DNA from: Sphingobacteriales bacterium 44-15
GTDB taxonomy: Bacteria; Bacteroidota; Bacteroidia; Chitinophagales; Chitinophagaceae
Direction of reading: 5' to 3'
Assembly (NCBI GenBank): GCA_001899685.1
Contig: MKWG01000026.1
Coordinates: 44,023 to 108,022 of the forward strand
DNA length: 64,000 nt
Below are positions 35,088 to 46,900 of this stretch, piece after piece. A program made the position numbers and the translations under genes. The first letter of the stretch is position 1; the number at the start of each line of letters is the position of its first letter. The notes beneath the pieces were generated by a model. The model worked only from the letters and a program-made list of their open reading frames with translations. It had not been told where the DNA came from and did no database searches.

Positions 35088-37262
35088 CTATCGCCTCTTC
35101 ATCCCGGCTTCTGCATTTGTCATAAACACCCACTTTATCTTCGGCTGATAATGGAAAGGTTTCCCTTTGGCCGACGCCGGCTGATTGCCCTGCAGAATGC
35201 CTTTCTTATTTTTGCTTACACTCAATATTGTCCGGCTGTAGCTTCCTTTTTCATAGTCAAATGTTTCCCCGTCATCATCATACAGTACAAAGCTGTTTTC
35301 TTTTGTACCGTAATATCGCACTTCCAGTGGAAGTATCTCATCCGCAGTGGGCGCCTGGCGCTGCGGGGGTATCATAGGTATGATAGCGCCGTCTTTCACA
35401 AACAATGGTATTTTGTCTAAAGGCGCAGTAATATCAATCACTTCATTTTCTCCCGCGTAATTGCCGGTATAGAAATCGTACCATTTGTCCGCAGGCAGAT
35501 ATACCTTCCTGTTTTTTTCTCCTGCGAATACCGGGGCAACCAATATATAATCACCCATCATATACTGGTCTTTTATTTCCGATACGGTATTCAGCTTATA
35601 AGGATTCTTCGTAGCGTCAAGCTCACCGCTTACCTGTTTGGTACCAAAGCCAAAGCCCTCTGCCAGCGGCATGGCCCTGAAAGGAGGCTTACCTTCAAAA
35701 TGATATTGCGCAAAGCTGCTGTAGATATATGGGATAAGCTGCATGCGCAACATAGCCACATCCTGTACCGCCTTTTCTACTTCGGGAAAAGACCAGGGCT
35801 TGGTGCCGTCTGCCCATGCATTGAGCATCGCCATGGGAGAAAAACATACCGTTTGCATACGGCGCACCCACTCTTCTGCAGACTGTGAGGCCCTAACTTC
35901 GGGCGTCCACAATACGCCTATAAAGCTGCTGTTGATGAGTGCAGTAATAAAATCTTTATGACTGTAATAATCATTGTAGATCACATAAGGCAGCGCGCTG
36001 GATCCCGCGTTGGAAGCCCTTACCAGCCCGTAAGTGCGCTGGTTCCTCTCCCTGAACCAACCGGCAGTAAGCTTCTGGATCTTCAGCCCGTATAGCTGCC
36101 GCATCTGTTCTCCCGACAAGCCGGAGGGGAATGTTGCCACATCAGGCCAAAGCCAGTTGTCAAACCCATCCACTTCATCAATCTTATACCCGCTTACACC
36201 GATGTTGATATGACGGGAAAGAAAATGTTCTTTTAAAATTTGTTGGGTCTGCGGCAGTGTAATATCAGGCACTATGCCATTCCATACAGTATGCGATCCG
36301 GAAAGATTATATAGTTTCTTATACAGGCTCCCCCTGGGAGAGATATAAGGATTGAGCCAGAGATTAGTCCTTATACCTTTTTGCCGCAACGCAGCATTGA
36401 AACCCACAGGGTCGGGGAACCTTGTGCCATCCCACTCCAGAGTGCACGGATAAGACATGCTTTGCCAGCCAGGTTCCACGCCGATGAAATCAAGCGGGAA
36501 ATGATGCGCTTCAAATTCATTCGCTTCAGCAATGATCTGGTCCTGATTGAATAAAGTAGGTACTCTTTGCGTAAAGCCCAGCCCCCACTTGGGAGGGAGA
36601 CAACCACCGCCATTCATAAGATTATACCGTTGCACGACCTCCATAGGAGAAGGCCCGCCGAAAACATATATCTCCACGCCTTCACCCGGCACATTTACTT
36701 CCACTGCATCAGAATAAGGTTGCGCATCCCATGATCTATCCGTATTCCGGTCTTTCAGCTCCGGCGGATGCCTGCTGTCTTTCCTGACAGCTGTACCCGC
36801 GTATACGGTAATATACCTTGCCGCATCTATCAGTATGCCATACCCGTTTGATGATACATAAAAAGGTACCGGGGCATGTGTTCTGCCGTTATCGCTCCCG
36901 CCATAATGATCAACATGAAGATTTAATATCCGGCCGCGCTGATTGACAGTTTTAAAATTCAATCCCAAACCAAATAATGTCTCCGCGCTATCCAGCGGAA
37001 AACGAAGCGCAATATGATCGCCGTTCACCTGTGCAACAATATCCTGCTGCGGCAACGGGAAATTTACAGCAGGCAAAAGCTGAAGCGCTCCCGTATTGGG
37101 AATATTATCAGCTATCTTCAACAGGCTCAATGCACTTTTTCCAACCGTAGTTTTCCAGATCCCCGGTTGCACCATTGTCCATGTCAATTGCTGCTGTTGT
37201 GCAAAAACGCAACGTGCAGCAGTAAAAAGAATAATGGTCAATAACACTTTTTTCACTGTCAT
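35088..37262 (-). CDS. Glycoside hydrolase family 31
   Basis: The 724-residue protein has a signal peptide (cleavage near CVFAQ, residue 21), an N-terminal beta-sandwich with LFGLGLNFKTVNQRG, and the GH31 barrel: PPKWGLGFTQRVP, FIGVEPGWQSMS and GVSGYKIDEVDGFDNW, in which Asp362 is the likely nucleophile. The C-terminal part has PFRAMPLAEGF and ILVAPVF. GH31 enzymes remove alpha-linked glucose, xylose or galactose; the KIDEVDG variant of the nucleophile motif does not settle the substrate. It lies 7 bp downstream of the GH95 gene. Confidence 0.9.
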   Translation of the reverse strand: MTVKKVLLTIILFTAARCVFAQQQQLTWTMVQPGIWKTTVGKSALSLLKIADNIPNTGALQLLPAVNFPLPQQDIVAQVNGDHIALRFPLDSAETLFGLGLNFKTVNQRGRILNLHVDHYGGSDNGRTHAPVPFYVSSNGYGILIDAARYITVYAGTAVRKDSRHPPELKDRNTDRSWDAQPYSDAVEVNVPGEGVEIYVFGGPSPMEVVQRYNLMNGGGCLPPKWGLGFTQRVPTLFNQDQIIAEANEFEAHHFPLDFIGVEPGWQSMSYPCTLEWDGTRFPDPVGFNAALRQKGIRTNLWLNPYISPRGSLYKKLYNLSGSHTVWNGIVPDITLPQTQQILKEHFLSRHINIGVSGYKIDEVDGFDNWLWPDVATFPSGLSGEQMRQLYGLKIQKLTAGWFRERNQRTYGLVRASNAGSSALPYVIYNDYYSHKDFITALINSSFIGVLWTPEVRASQSAEEWVRRMQTVCFSPMAMLNAWADGTKPWSFPEVEKAVQDVAMLRMQLIPYIYSSFAQYHFEGKPPFRAMPLAEGFGFGTKQVSGELDATKNPYKLNTVSEIKDQYMMGDYILVAPVFAGEKNRKVYLPADKWYDFYTGNYAGENEVIDITAPLDKIPLFVKDGAIIPMIPPQRQAPTADEILPLEVRYYGTKENSFVLYDDDGETFDYEKGSYSRTILSVSKNKKGILQGNQPASAKGKPFHYQPKIKWVFMTNAEAGMKRR

Positions 37263-37269
37263 AATCTGT

Positions 37270-39681
37270 TTATTTTATCCGGGAAGTAATATCATATCGT
37301 TTACCCGCCATCGTTTGTATTTTTATTTTTTTATCCAGGTATTTCACTTCGCATTCTCCTCCTGCTTTGGATTGCAGCATCACACGGGTAAGCCGACCGC
37401 CTTTCCAATCTATATCAAGGGTATAGCCGCCCCTTGCACACAAGCCCTTCACCGACCCGTCTTTCCATGCCGGAGGCAATGCCGGCAAAAGCTCGATAAA
37501 ACTTTCCTGGCTTTGCAGCAGCATTTCTGCAATGCCTGCGGTTGCTCCAAAATTCCCGTCTATCTGGAAAGGAGGATGAGCGCAAAACAGGTTATTATAA
37601 GTACCACCGCCGTTACTCATATTCACCCCGCTGGAATGTACAGGGTACAAAAGCCTGTTGAGCAGCCTGAGCGCATGGTCTCCCTCATGCAAACGCGTCC
37701 AGAACCCGATCTTCATTGCCAGCGACCATCCTGTACCATTATCGCCTCTTACTTCCAGAGACTTTTTAGCCGCCTGTGCAAGAGCAGGCGTTTCATAATA
37801 AGATATCTGGCTGCCGGGATAGAGCGCAAACAAATGGGACACATGCCTGTGCGTGGGCTCCGTTTCCTTAAACTCCTTTGTCCATTCCATCAGGCGCCCG
37901 TCACTGCCTATTTCGAGAGGATGCAACTCAGCCCGTGCAGCAGCAATATTATTGATGATATCATTTTGTATATGCAATGCTTTGGCGGCAAGTAATGTAT
38001 TGGTAAAAAGATTATAGATCACTTCCTGATCATGCGCAGGGCCCATGCTGATGCTCGCGATACTGCTGTCGGGAGCTACAAAGCTATTCTCAGGAGAGGC
38101 TGCGGGACCGGAAACCAGTTTCCCCGAAACAGGGTCTCTCACCAGCCAGTCCAGGTAGAAGATACAGGCTGCCTGTAATGCGGGAAAAACCTTTTGAAGA
38201 TATTCCTTATCCATGCTGAACGCATAATGCTCCCATAAATGCTGGCTCAGCCATGCGCATGCACCTACATGCAATCCCCAGCTTGGATGCTCTCCGGGAG
38301 CCGTGAATCCCCATACATTGGTAATGGGATGCATTACCCAGCCTTTGGCATGGTATTGCACGGCTGCTGTTTTTTTCCCTGGCTCCGTAAGGGTCGTTAT
38401 AAGATCGGTAAGCTGGAGATGGCTCTCTGAAAGATTTGCGACCTCTACCGGCCAATAGTTCATCTGCACATTCACATCTGTATGATAATCACAGTTCCAG
38501 GGCGTCTGGATCTTGTTGGCCCACATCCCCTGCAGGTTCGCAGGAAGGCTTCCCGTTCTTGATGAAGAGAGCAATAAATACCTTCCAAACTGGAAATACA
38601 AAGCATACAGGTATTGTTCCCCGTTAGATTCCCTGTTCTTCTGCAATAACTGATCGGTAGGTATTGCGGCGTTTGACTGGTCTCCCAGCGAAAGCGATAC
38701 CCTGTTCATGAAAGAGGCAAAATCTTCTACATGGCGCCGACGTAATAAAGCATATGGCTTTGAAACCGCAGCAGCGGTACGCTTATCCAGCTCCTGTTCA
38801 TAACCATCATTTACGTAATCCGGATAATGCAGGCGATAATTAGTTCCTGAGGTAACGACAATAGTTACTTCACTGCTTTTGGAAATTACCAGACCATTGT
38901 CTTTTTCAGTGATCGTCCCTCCTTTCACAAGAGGAGATACTATGACCTTATAGCGCATACCCTCTCCACCCTGTCCGTTATCCATTATGCCGGTCATAAC
39001 AAGTCTTTTTTTATCTGCCACCGTAGTATAACGCTCCGGCCTGTCAATATGCAATGAGAAAGAAATGGCGCCTGGCTTAGATGCCGTTAAACGGATCACG
39101 AGAGCTTTATCAGGGTAACTGGAAAAAACTTCACGTTTATACACTATACCATTCTGTTCGTAAGTAACCGATGCTATGCCATTGATAATATCAAGCTCGC
39201 GGCGGTATTTGGTATAAGGAGCAGTGGTATTAAAATCAAACCACAGATCACCCAAAGTCTGGTAGCAACCAAAGGGCACATTGGCGCCATTACCATTTCC
39301 CGAGCCCGCACCTTTGCAAACCTGCGTTTTATTGGTAAGCTCCGTCGCTTCCTTATATTTCCCTGCAAACAAAAGCTCCCTGATCTTCTGCAATGATGCG
39401 AACGCTTCAGGGTTATCATTATCTGCAGGGCTCCCGCTCCAAAGCGTCTTATCGTTGAGCTGAAGCCTTTCTTTATTCACATCTCCAAACACCATTGCGC
39501 CGATAAATCCGTTGCCTACCGGCAGCGCTTTCAGCCATTCTTCATCATTCTTCCATCCGTCGCGAATATCTTTTACAGAGGCATCAGCCGGCTTGTCGTA
39601 CCAAAGTGTAAGAGGCTTTTTGTTTTGGGCAAAAGCAGATATTGAAAAGAACAGCAGGATGCCGAGAATTTGCTTTTTCAT
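37270..39681 (-). CDS. Glycoside hydrolase family 95 (alpha-fucosidase type)
   Basis: The 803-residue protein has a signal peptide (MKKQILGILLFFSISAFAQN) and the GH95 opening WLKALPVGNGFIGAMVFGDV with LNDKTLWSGSPADNDNPEA. The (alpha/alpha)6 catalytic domain contains QGMWANKIQTPWNCDYHTDV and QIDGNFGATAGIAEML. GH95 covers 1,2-alpha-L-fucosidases and some alpha-L-galactosidases acting in the periplasm. It is first in a two-gene unit with GH31, so the substrate may be a fucosylated or alpha-galactosylated glycan. Confidence 0.93.
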   Translation of the reverse strand: MKKQILGILLFFSISAFAQNKKPLTLWYDKPADASVKDIRDGWKNDEEWLKALPVGNGFIGAMVFGDVNKERLQLNDKTLWSGSPADNDNPEAFASLQKIRELLFAGKYKEATELTNKTQVCKGAGSGNGNGANVPFGCYQTLGDLWFDFNTTAPYTKYRRELDIINGIASVTYEQNGIVYKREVFSSYPDKALVIRLTASKPGAISFSLHIDRPERYTTVADKKRLVMTGIMDNGQGGEGMRYKVIVSPLVKGGTITEKDNGLVISKSSEVTIVVTSGTNYRLHYPDYVNDGYEQELDKRTAAAVSKPYALLRRRHVEDFASFMNRVSLSLGDQSNAAIPTDQLLQKNRESNGEQYLYALYFQFGRYLLLSSSRTGSLPANLQGMWANKIQTPWNCDYHTDVNVQMNYWPVEVANLSESHLQLTDLITTLTEPGKKTAAVQYHAKGWVMHPITNVWGFTAPGEHPSWGLHVGACAWLSQHLWEHYAFSMDKEYLQKVFPALQAACIFYLDWLVRDPVSGKLVSGPAASPENSFVAPDSSIASISMGPAHDQEVIYNLFTNTLLAAKALHIQNDIINNIAAARAELHPLEIGSDGRLMEWTKEFKETEPTHRHVSHLFALYPGSQISYYETPALAQAAKKSLEVRGDNGTGWSLAMKIGFWTRLHEGDHALRLLNRLLYPVHSSGVNMSNGGGTYNNLFCAHPPFQIDGNFGATAGIAEMLLQSQESFIELLPALPPAWKDGSVKGLCARGGYTLDIDWKGGRLTRVMLQSKAGGECEVKYLDKKIKIQTMAGKRYDITSRIK

Positions 39682-39835
39682 GAGGCAAAGAGTTGTTATA
39701 AATTGTTTACGATTTCGTTATACAGGTTTCAGGCGCACAATATAATCACAAAGTGCGGGAAGAAGATGCTAAATACACAAAATACTCTTTATGCAACTTT
39801 GCACATCCCTGGTGTACCTTGTGGTTAAAATCATA

Positions 39836-40558
39836 TTACCTATTACAGGAATACAGCAGAAAAGCTGTCAGTGCAGCGATACAGGTATTTAAAAAGTTAA
39901 CAGCATCATTATTGAGATAATTTTTTCTTTCTAATGAAGCTCCTAATACAGAATCAGCAAAATTACCGGCAGTACCGGCAACAATTATAATTGCACCGTT
40001 GAATGACCAGCCAAATGCCGCATTATATATCAGGGCAATCAGCAAGCTCCCGCCTATCCCCAGCAATACACCTTCCGCACTTACCACTCCATTCAATCCC
40101 CGCACTGATCTTTTTAAGGTAAGGATATTGTAATACAGGCTGCCGTACACATTTCCCAGTTCTGATGAAACAGTGTCGGCCGTGGCTGAAGCAAAACATG
40201 CAGCTATAAGCAGGGGCGCATCAATCTTGCAAGCAGGACAGCACCATGCTATTATTCCTATTATAGCAGGGAGACCTGCATTAGCAAATACCTGCCCCGC
40301 CGTTCGCCTGCCTTTATTTATCTCTGCTAATCCATTTCGTTGCTTTATGTCCAGCTTCCAGGAGGTGACAATTACTCCGGTTAAAAAGAAAACGGTCATC
40401 ATCACAATGCCCCAATAGCCCGGGCCCATAAAAATACATACGCTCAGCGCCCCGCCGGTAAAGGCGGCGGGGACCGTAAGTTTTTTGAACAATATGCTCA
40501 ACAGTATGCCTGCCGAAATGATAATGATCAGGGGCCAGTAGTCGTGGAAAACGCTCAT
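39836..40558 (-). CDS. DUF92 integral membrane protein
   Basis: The 240-residue protein has about six membrane helices and the DUF92 hallmarks KLTVPAAFTGGALSVCIF and CFASATADTVSSELGNVYG, followed by VSAEGVLLGIGGSL. Plant homologues include VTE6, a phytyl-phosphate kinase, and a CTP-dependent prenyl-phosphate kinase role is a reasonable guess for bacterial members. It stands alone, 154 bp upstream of the GH95 start in minus-strand terms. Confidence 0.85.
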   Translation of the reverse strand: MSVFHDYWPLIIIISAGILLSILFKKLTVPAAFTGGALSVCIFMGPGYWGIVMMTVFFLTGVIVTSWKLDIKQRNGLAEINKGRRTAGQVFANAGLPAIIGIIAWCCPACKIDAPLLIAACFASATADTVSSELGNVYGSLYYNILTLKRSVRGLNGVVSAEGVLLGIGGSLLIALIYNAAFGWSFNGAIIIVAGTAGNFADSVLGASLERKNYLNNDAVNFLNTCIAALTAFLLYSCNR

Positions 40559-40959
40559 GGAAAATATACAGATGATTTTACCGCAAGTTCAGCATTACAA
40601 ATATGTTGACAAAATATAGGCACATTTCGAATTGGTCGGGCAGTCGCACCTGCAAAACAAGGGATACATCCACGGAGTTCCTTCAAGAAAATGGATGATT
40701 TGTAAACTTAAATTATCGTGAAGGTTACAAAATTATCAGCCTTATGCATCTACAGCGGAGACTGCTTCAGCACTTTAACGAATACTTTCACATGAAATGT
40801 ACTGCAAGTGTTTCACAGTGTAAGGGTGTGGATGATTTGCACACTTGAAGTATCGCGAAAGCTACAAAATTATCAGTCTCTTACTCGTCATGGCGCGGCG
40901 CAGAATTTTTTCCCTGACGCAAAGCTCCGCTTAATGCGCCATTGATATATCATCTGTCG
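40559..40959. other. 401-bp region between DUF92 and the glucan synthase
   Basis: No gene is seen. The region carries a pair of 48-bp direct repeats described separately. It lies after the stop of the glucan synthase gene and before the DUF92 start, so it includes the promoter of DUF92. Confidence 0.5.
40693..40877. repeat. Pair of 48-bp imperfect direct repeats
   Basis: Bases 40693-40740 and 40830-40877 align without gaps and agree at 40 of 48 positions; both start GGATGATTTG and contain ACAAAATTATCAG. Sequence between and around them does not align. The copies are 137 bp apart. Confidence 0.8.
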
Positions 40960-43900
40960 TTATCTATGTTTCGCCACTTCTATGCGCACTTCATGCGTTG
41001 TGTTATCATTGACCAACTCTATAAAGTCCCTGTTGGTACTTTCCCCGTTCTCAACTATGTGAACAGGCGCTGATGCATCTTCTGCCAGGTGTATTGTAAT
41101 ATGGTAAACAGTATCTGCATACCGGTATGTGACAGCAATATCCACCCATTCATCAGGTAAACAGGGATCAAAATATAACCGGTTACCATTCTTTGTCATT
41201 CCTACAAAAAAATCAATGATCAACTGGTACATCCATCCTGCCGAACCGGTATACCACGTCCATCCGCCACGCCCCAGGTGAGAACGCTCTGCATATACAT
41301 CAGCCGCCATCACATAGGGCTCTACTTTGTAGCGCTGCACAGATTCCACATTATCGCTCCTGTGTATAGGATTTATCATTTGAAGAAGATCCCATCCCCT
41401 ACTTTTCTCTTTCAGTTTCAGGAGCGCCATTACAAACCATATAGCAGCGTGAGTATATTGTCCTCCGTTCTCCCTTACGCCAGGCACATACCCTTTTATA
41501 TATCCGGGGTTAAGCGAAGATTTATCAAAAGGAGGATCCAGCAGTTGAATGAGGCCTGCATCCCGGTTTACCAGGCGACCGGCAGCAGACTGCATGGCCG
41601 TAGCTATCCTTTCTGCATCTGCAGCCCCCGACAATACTCCCCAGCTCTGGGCTATAGAGTCAATGGAGCATTCTTCATTCTGCGCAGAGCCCAGGGGTGT
41701 ACCATCATCAAAATAGGCTCTCCGGTACCAGGTTCCATCCCAGGCATGCGCTTCAATGTTTTTGCGAAGCATCTGCGCTTCCTGCAAGCATTTATCTTCA
41801 AAAGGCTTATCCCCCCTGTCGCCGGCAATACGACTAAATTCCATCAGTATGGTATACAGGAAAAAAGCAAGCCATACACTTTCCCCTTTCCCCTCTTCGC
41901 CCACCTTATCCATCCCGTCATTCCAGTCGCCGGAGCCTATAAGCGGCAGACCGTGTATACCAAACCTGAGACCGTGAGTAACCGCTTTAACACAATGCGT
42001 ATAAAGATCAGCATTAAGGCTGGATCTGACCGGGAGATCATAGTAGGAATCTTCACCGGGGTGCAATGCCCGCCCTTCGAGAAAGCTAATACGTTCATCC
42101 AATATCGCTTCATCGCCGGTATGACTGATATATTTGCATACAACAAAAGGCAACCACAGGTAATCATCAGAGCAGGTGGTGCGGACGCCCCTGCCCATTG
42201 GCGGATGCCACCAATGCTGCACGTCACCTTCCGCAAACTGACGGGAAGCGTTCAGTACGATCTGCTGCCGTGCAATTTCCGGGCTGGAAAAAAGTAAGGA
42301 TAATACATCCTGCAACTGGTCACGGAACCCGAATGCCCCGCCGGACTGGTAATACCCGCTTCGCCCCCATACCCGGCAGGCCAGTGCCTGGTAATTGAGC
42401 CAGCCATTGGCAATGATATTTAACGCCTCATCGGGAGTATGGATCTGCAGGACGCCCAATGTATGTTCCCAGTACTGTTTTACATTATAGAGTGATTGAT
42501 GCACTGATCCCGAGGTCTTGAATTTATCAAGAATACTAACAGCTTCTGTATGTGTTTTAGCTGCTCCGAGCTTAAAAATGATCTCGTGCTTTTCTCCCGT
42601 ACCAAAATCGAGGATCGATTGCAGGGCAGCACAGGGATCAAGCGCTGCTCCATATTTACCTGAAAGCCTTACTTTATTCATTGCTTCCGGGTTTCTGCAA
42701 CTGCCGTTGCGCCCCAGGAACTCTTTTCTGTCGCAGGTGAAAGATCCGGGTGTTCCATCCGTATCAAAAAAAGCAACCCGGTTCTCAAACTCCGTATTGT
42801 AAGTGTTACGGGCAAAGACGGCTCCCGTACCGGTATCAACAGAGGTAACTACATACATCTCGGTTTTATGCCGGAATTCTCCTAACACCCATTCCACATA
42901 ACCCGTTACTGATATTTTTCTTGACCGCCCGGAGCGGTTATGCAGTTGTACTATAGTAAACTTAACCCCGGACTCAGGGTCTGTAAAAACAGTCATAACA
43001 GAATGTATGCCATCTTCTATATGCTCAAAGCTGCTATAACCAAATCCATGCCTTGTAATATAATTAGTCTTACCGCGTGCGGGAAGTGGCGCAGGAGACC
43101 AGAATTTTCCACTCTCCTCATCCCTGAGATAATAACACTCGCCTTCCAGGTCGCCTACAGGATTGTTGTTCCAGGGGGTGAGCCTGTACTCATGCGCATT
43201 TTCCAGCCAGGTATAGCACTGACCGCTTTCTGAAATGACTGATCCAAAAGCAGGATTAGCCAGTATATTGCACCAGGGGACCGGCGTAAGATGATCAGGA
43301 TCCGTAACTATTACATATTCTTTCCCGTCTTTAGTGAAGCCGCCGATACTGTTAAAAAAAAGAAGCTCTTCCGGAGGAGCTGCAGCCATGGTAGCAGAGG
43401 CATAAAATTTAACCGGGGTAAAATAAGGGATCACATTTTTTACTTTGGTCATTCTGTTTACCTGCTCTTCCAGTGTACCATACTTATCAGAGATCACGAT
43501 GCGCGCCACGGTCTGGAAAAGGATGCTGTCTTCGGCAGAGATCTGCTCTGTGGAACGAATAAAAACACCTCCAGAGGTTTCACTCATCTGCACTCCGACA
43601 AACGGAGCTACCATTGCCTGGATCTCTGCCTGCAGGCTGTGGCGGTAACTGCCATGATCTTCATTCCAGATCACCAGGTCTACCGCCAGACCTTTCATAC
43701 GCCAGTAAGCATGGGCAACTATCATTTGCTTCACCAGCTCTACATTGGCTATCTTTTCTATCTGTACCAGCACAATAGGGATATCGCCTGATATGGCATA
43801 GCTCCACAGCCCGGATTGCCCCCTGTTGTTCCTTGAAATAATATCGGGTGTCCCTCTTAATGCAGGATTGTGATATATCACGGCAGAGGCAAGTCTGCCG

Positions 43901-46900
43901 TAGAGCTGCGCTTCTGCTTCTGTAGCATTGATCTGCCGCAGCACTACCTGGCTATGCGTCCAGGAAAGCTCAAAGCCGCGGTCAACAAGAAACTTATCCT
44001 GGTACTTGTTGATCATATTATTACATAACCCCTCATTCTCCGCCGCACCGGTCACCATATCTATAATAGCTGTTTTCTGAGGCTCGATCTCTATCACATA
44101 ACGAACAGATACTATGGGATCCAGCACAGCGCCCTGGGTGGAAGAAAGTATTTGCTGCTGCAATGCATAAGGCTGCTGTATCGTATTTCCACGACCCGTA
44201 AATTTCATGCGGTCTGTTTCATACGATATGTTCATTACCCGGACATTATATGCCTTCATAAGATGGAACATCGCATAATGCTTATCGTGCTGCGAACGCG
44301 GCCTGCGGGTGCAGACAATAGCATGCTGCTCAGGACGCAGGCTTGTCTGTACAAACAAATTGCTGAAAGCGGGATGCGCTGTATCAGCTGCCTGGGGCGC
44401 CAGTACTACTTCTGCATAACTTGTTACCTCTATGATCCGTTTACGGCGGGAGCGGTTAGTGATCTTCACCCGGCGCAGCTCTACGTCATCTTCGGGTGAA
44501 ACCACTATTTCCGAATGTGTTTCAAAAGAAAAATCCCTTCGCCTGAATTCCGCTCTTCCCTGTGAAAAAACCGCTTCATAATGTTCCCCTTCTTTCTGCA
44601 GCGGCTGATAAGCTGCAGTCCAGCAATCATCGCTTTCCACGTCCTTAATAAAACAGAAGCTTCCCCAGTTGTCGCAGGTACTGTCCTCACGCCAACGGGT
44701 AACCGAAATATCTTTCCATCGGCTGTATCCCCCTCCTGCATTGGTGATCATCACATGATACCGGCCATTTGACAGCAATTGCACCTCAGGCACTGCAGTA
44801 TGCGGCGTATTGATCACCCGTATCGGATTATCTTCTTCTTTGCTCACTACCCCTTGCTCGGCAATATGCATAGCCGGGGCATTTATTGCAGTTACCCTGG
44901 GTATTCTTTCCTGCAGAAGCAGTAAAGTAGATTGCACCTGCACATCATTCATGAATCTCTTTTGCATAGGCTGACTAAGCAGGAGATGCGACAAAGAAAG
45001 CAGCGACATACCCTGGTGGTGCACCATAAAAGATTCAACAATGGCATATTCCTTCCCTCTCGGCAACCTGGAAGCCGTAAAGTCTATTGCCTCATAAAAC
45101 CCATAATTTCCTTCAAAACCCTCTGCAGACATCAGTTGCAAATTTTCCACGCTGTCCTTTGGCATTACCATCAGTGCCATAACAGTAGAATAAGGAGAAA
45201 TCACCAGGTCTTCTCCTAATCCTCTTTTCAATCCTAACCCCGGCACTCCAAAAGCGCGGTACTGGTAATTCATCGCTGCATCAATCATGTTGTAGCCCGA
45301 TTCAGAAACGCCCCAGGGCACATTTCTCTTTTTACCGTATGCTATCTGCTTTACAACCACACCTTTCATGGTTTGATTCAGCAGCGTATTATCATAAGAA
45401 GGCATTACAAGCATTGGCATAAGATACTCAAACATAGAGCCGCTCCATGACAACAGCGTAGGCAGCCCTCCTGCATGCGTCAACTGGCGGCCGAGCGCAA
45501 ACCAGCTTTCCTGCGGAAGCTTACCCTGTGCAATAGCTGTAAAATTTCCTAACCTTGCCTCAGATGCAAGCAGGTCATAAAAGCTGTTATCCCGCCTGTG
45601 CTCATCTGCATTGTATCCTATGGAAAGCAGGCGCTGCGATCTGCTGTATAAAAAATCATAATCTACTTCGGACAGATCAGAGCACGTATCTGCCAATTGA
45701 TCTATTATGGAAATTCTTTCTTTTGCTCTTCTTGAAGATACGATCACCTGCGAGACAAGCAAATCCAGCCATTGATCCTCTCCCGGCGAATTAGAAGGCT
45801 GGTAATATTCTTTAACACCGGGCAAAATACTTTTTTGTATTTCACCAAGCTCAAGCAATGTAGGCACCCGGTCCGGCACCACTTTTACTGGTATGAGTTT
45901 ATCTGTCGGCGGCTGGAGGAATATCCACGGGCAAAGCAGAACGATATCAGCAGCAATGTCGTTTACCTGCACCATCAGCAATGAACCCCATTCGGAAAGC
46001 TGTACTGATATTTCCCTTTTTTCACTTTCATGCATCCATGTTGTTGCAATAGTTTTTAGTCTGTCTGTGCTGGCGATCACTTCATACAGGTCATGCGGCG
46101 GGTTTGTTCTTACCAGTTCAAGCTCCCGTTGCAGCATTTCCAGTTCCCTGTTTTCCTGGTCAAGATCTTTAAGCACAGCTACTGTATCTGAAAGTCCGTC
46201 AAAACATTTCCCGGAAAAAGCCGGTTGCTCCTTAAGCGCCAGCAACCCCTGGCGAAGGGTAATAAGATGCCCTACAAAATTACCGCTGTCCACGCTGGAT
46301 ATATACTTTGGCTGGAGGCATGCAAGAGAACGGGTATCGTACCAGTTGTATAAATGCCCCCTGTACTTTTCAAGCGATTGCACCGTATTCAGCGCACGTG
46401 TCGTTCTGTCGAGCAGCCGGGTAACGGATATATATCCAAAATCATACGCCGTGAGATTAGCCAGCAACGACAATCCGATATTGGTAGGGGAAGTGCGGTG
46501 CGCAACTTTGGCCGAAGGAGCTTCCTGGAAATTATCAGGTGGAAGCCAGTTATCTTCCTGCCCCACGAACCTTTCAAAAAATGCCCATATCTTTCTTGAT
46601 AATTTTTGCAGGTAATTTAGCTGTTCCTTTGAAAGAGCAGCTTTCCGCGGTTCCCGCTGTTTACTTACCATCCAGGCTATGGAAGGAGAAACAATCCACA
46701 ATCCCAGCAGCAGCCAATCATACCAAATGCCCGTAGTATGATAACTAATAAGAAATGTTAAGACAGAGAAGGCAAACAAAGGCGCCAGCCACATTGCTCT
46801 GTAATATTCCAAAATTGTTTTGGGAGAAGCACGCAGCGTATTGCGGTAGGGATTCCATTCCAGCAATTTCCGCCGGGAAATAAATATGCGCCAGGCCGTG

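Noticed and set aside
37096..37995. 299-aa plus-strand frame spanning the GH31-GH95 junction
   Set aside because: It crosses two clear genes on the other strand and shows no motif.
39720..39835. Intergenic CTTGTGGTTAA-type sequence as a repeat element
   Set aside because: It resembles common Bacteroidota intergenic filler, but no second copy or clear pairing was found in this window.
40693..40877. Possible CRISPR array
   Set aside because: Only two repeat copies with 83% identity and one 89-bp spacer; no cas genes nearby.
41278..42297. 339-aa plus-strand frame inside the glucan synthase gene
   Set aside because: It is antisense to the well-supported GH94 domain and has the low-complexity His/Arg/Pro composition of a shadow frame.
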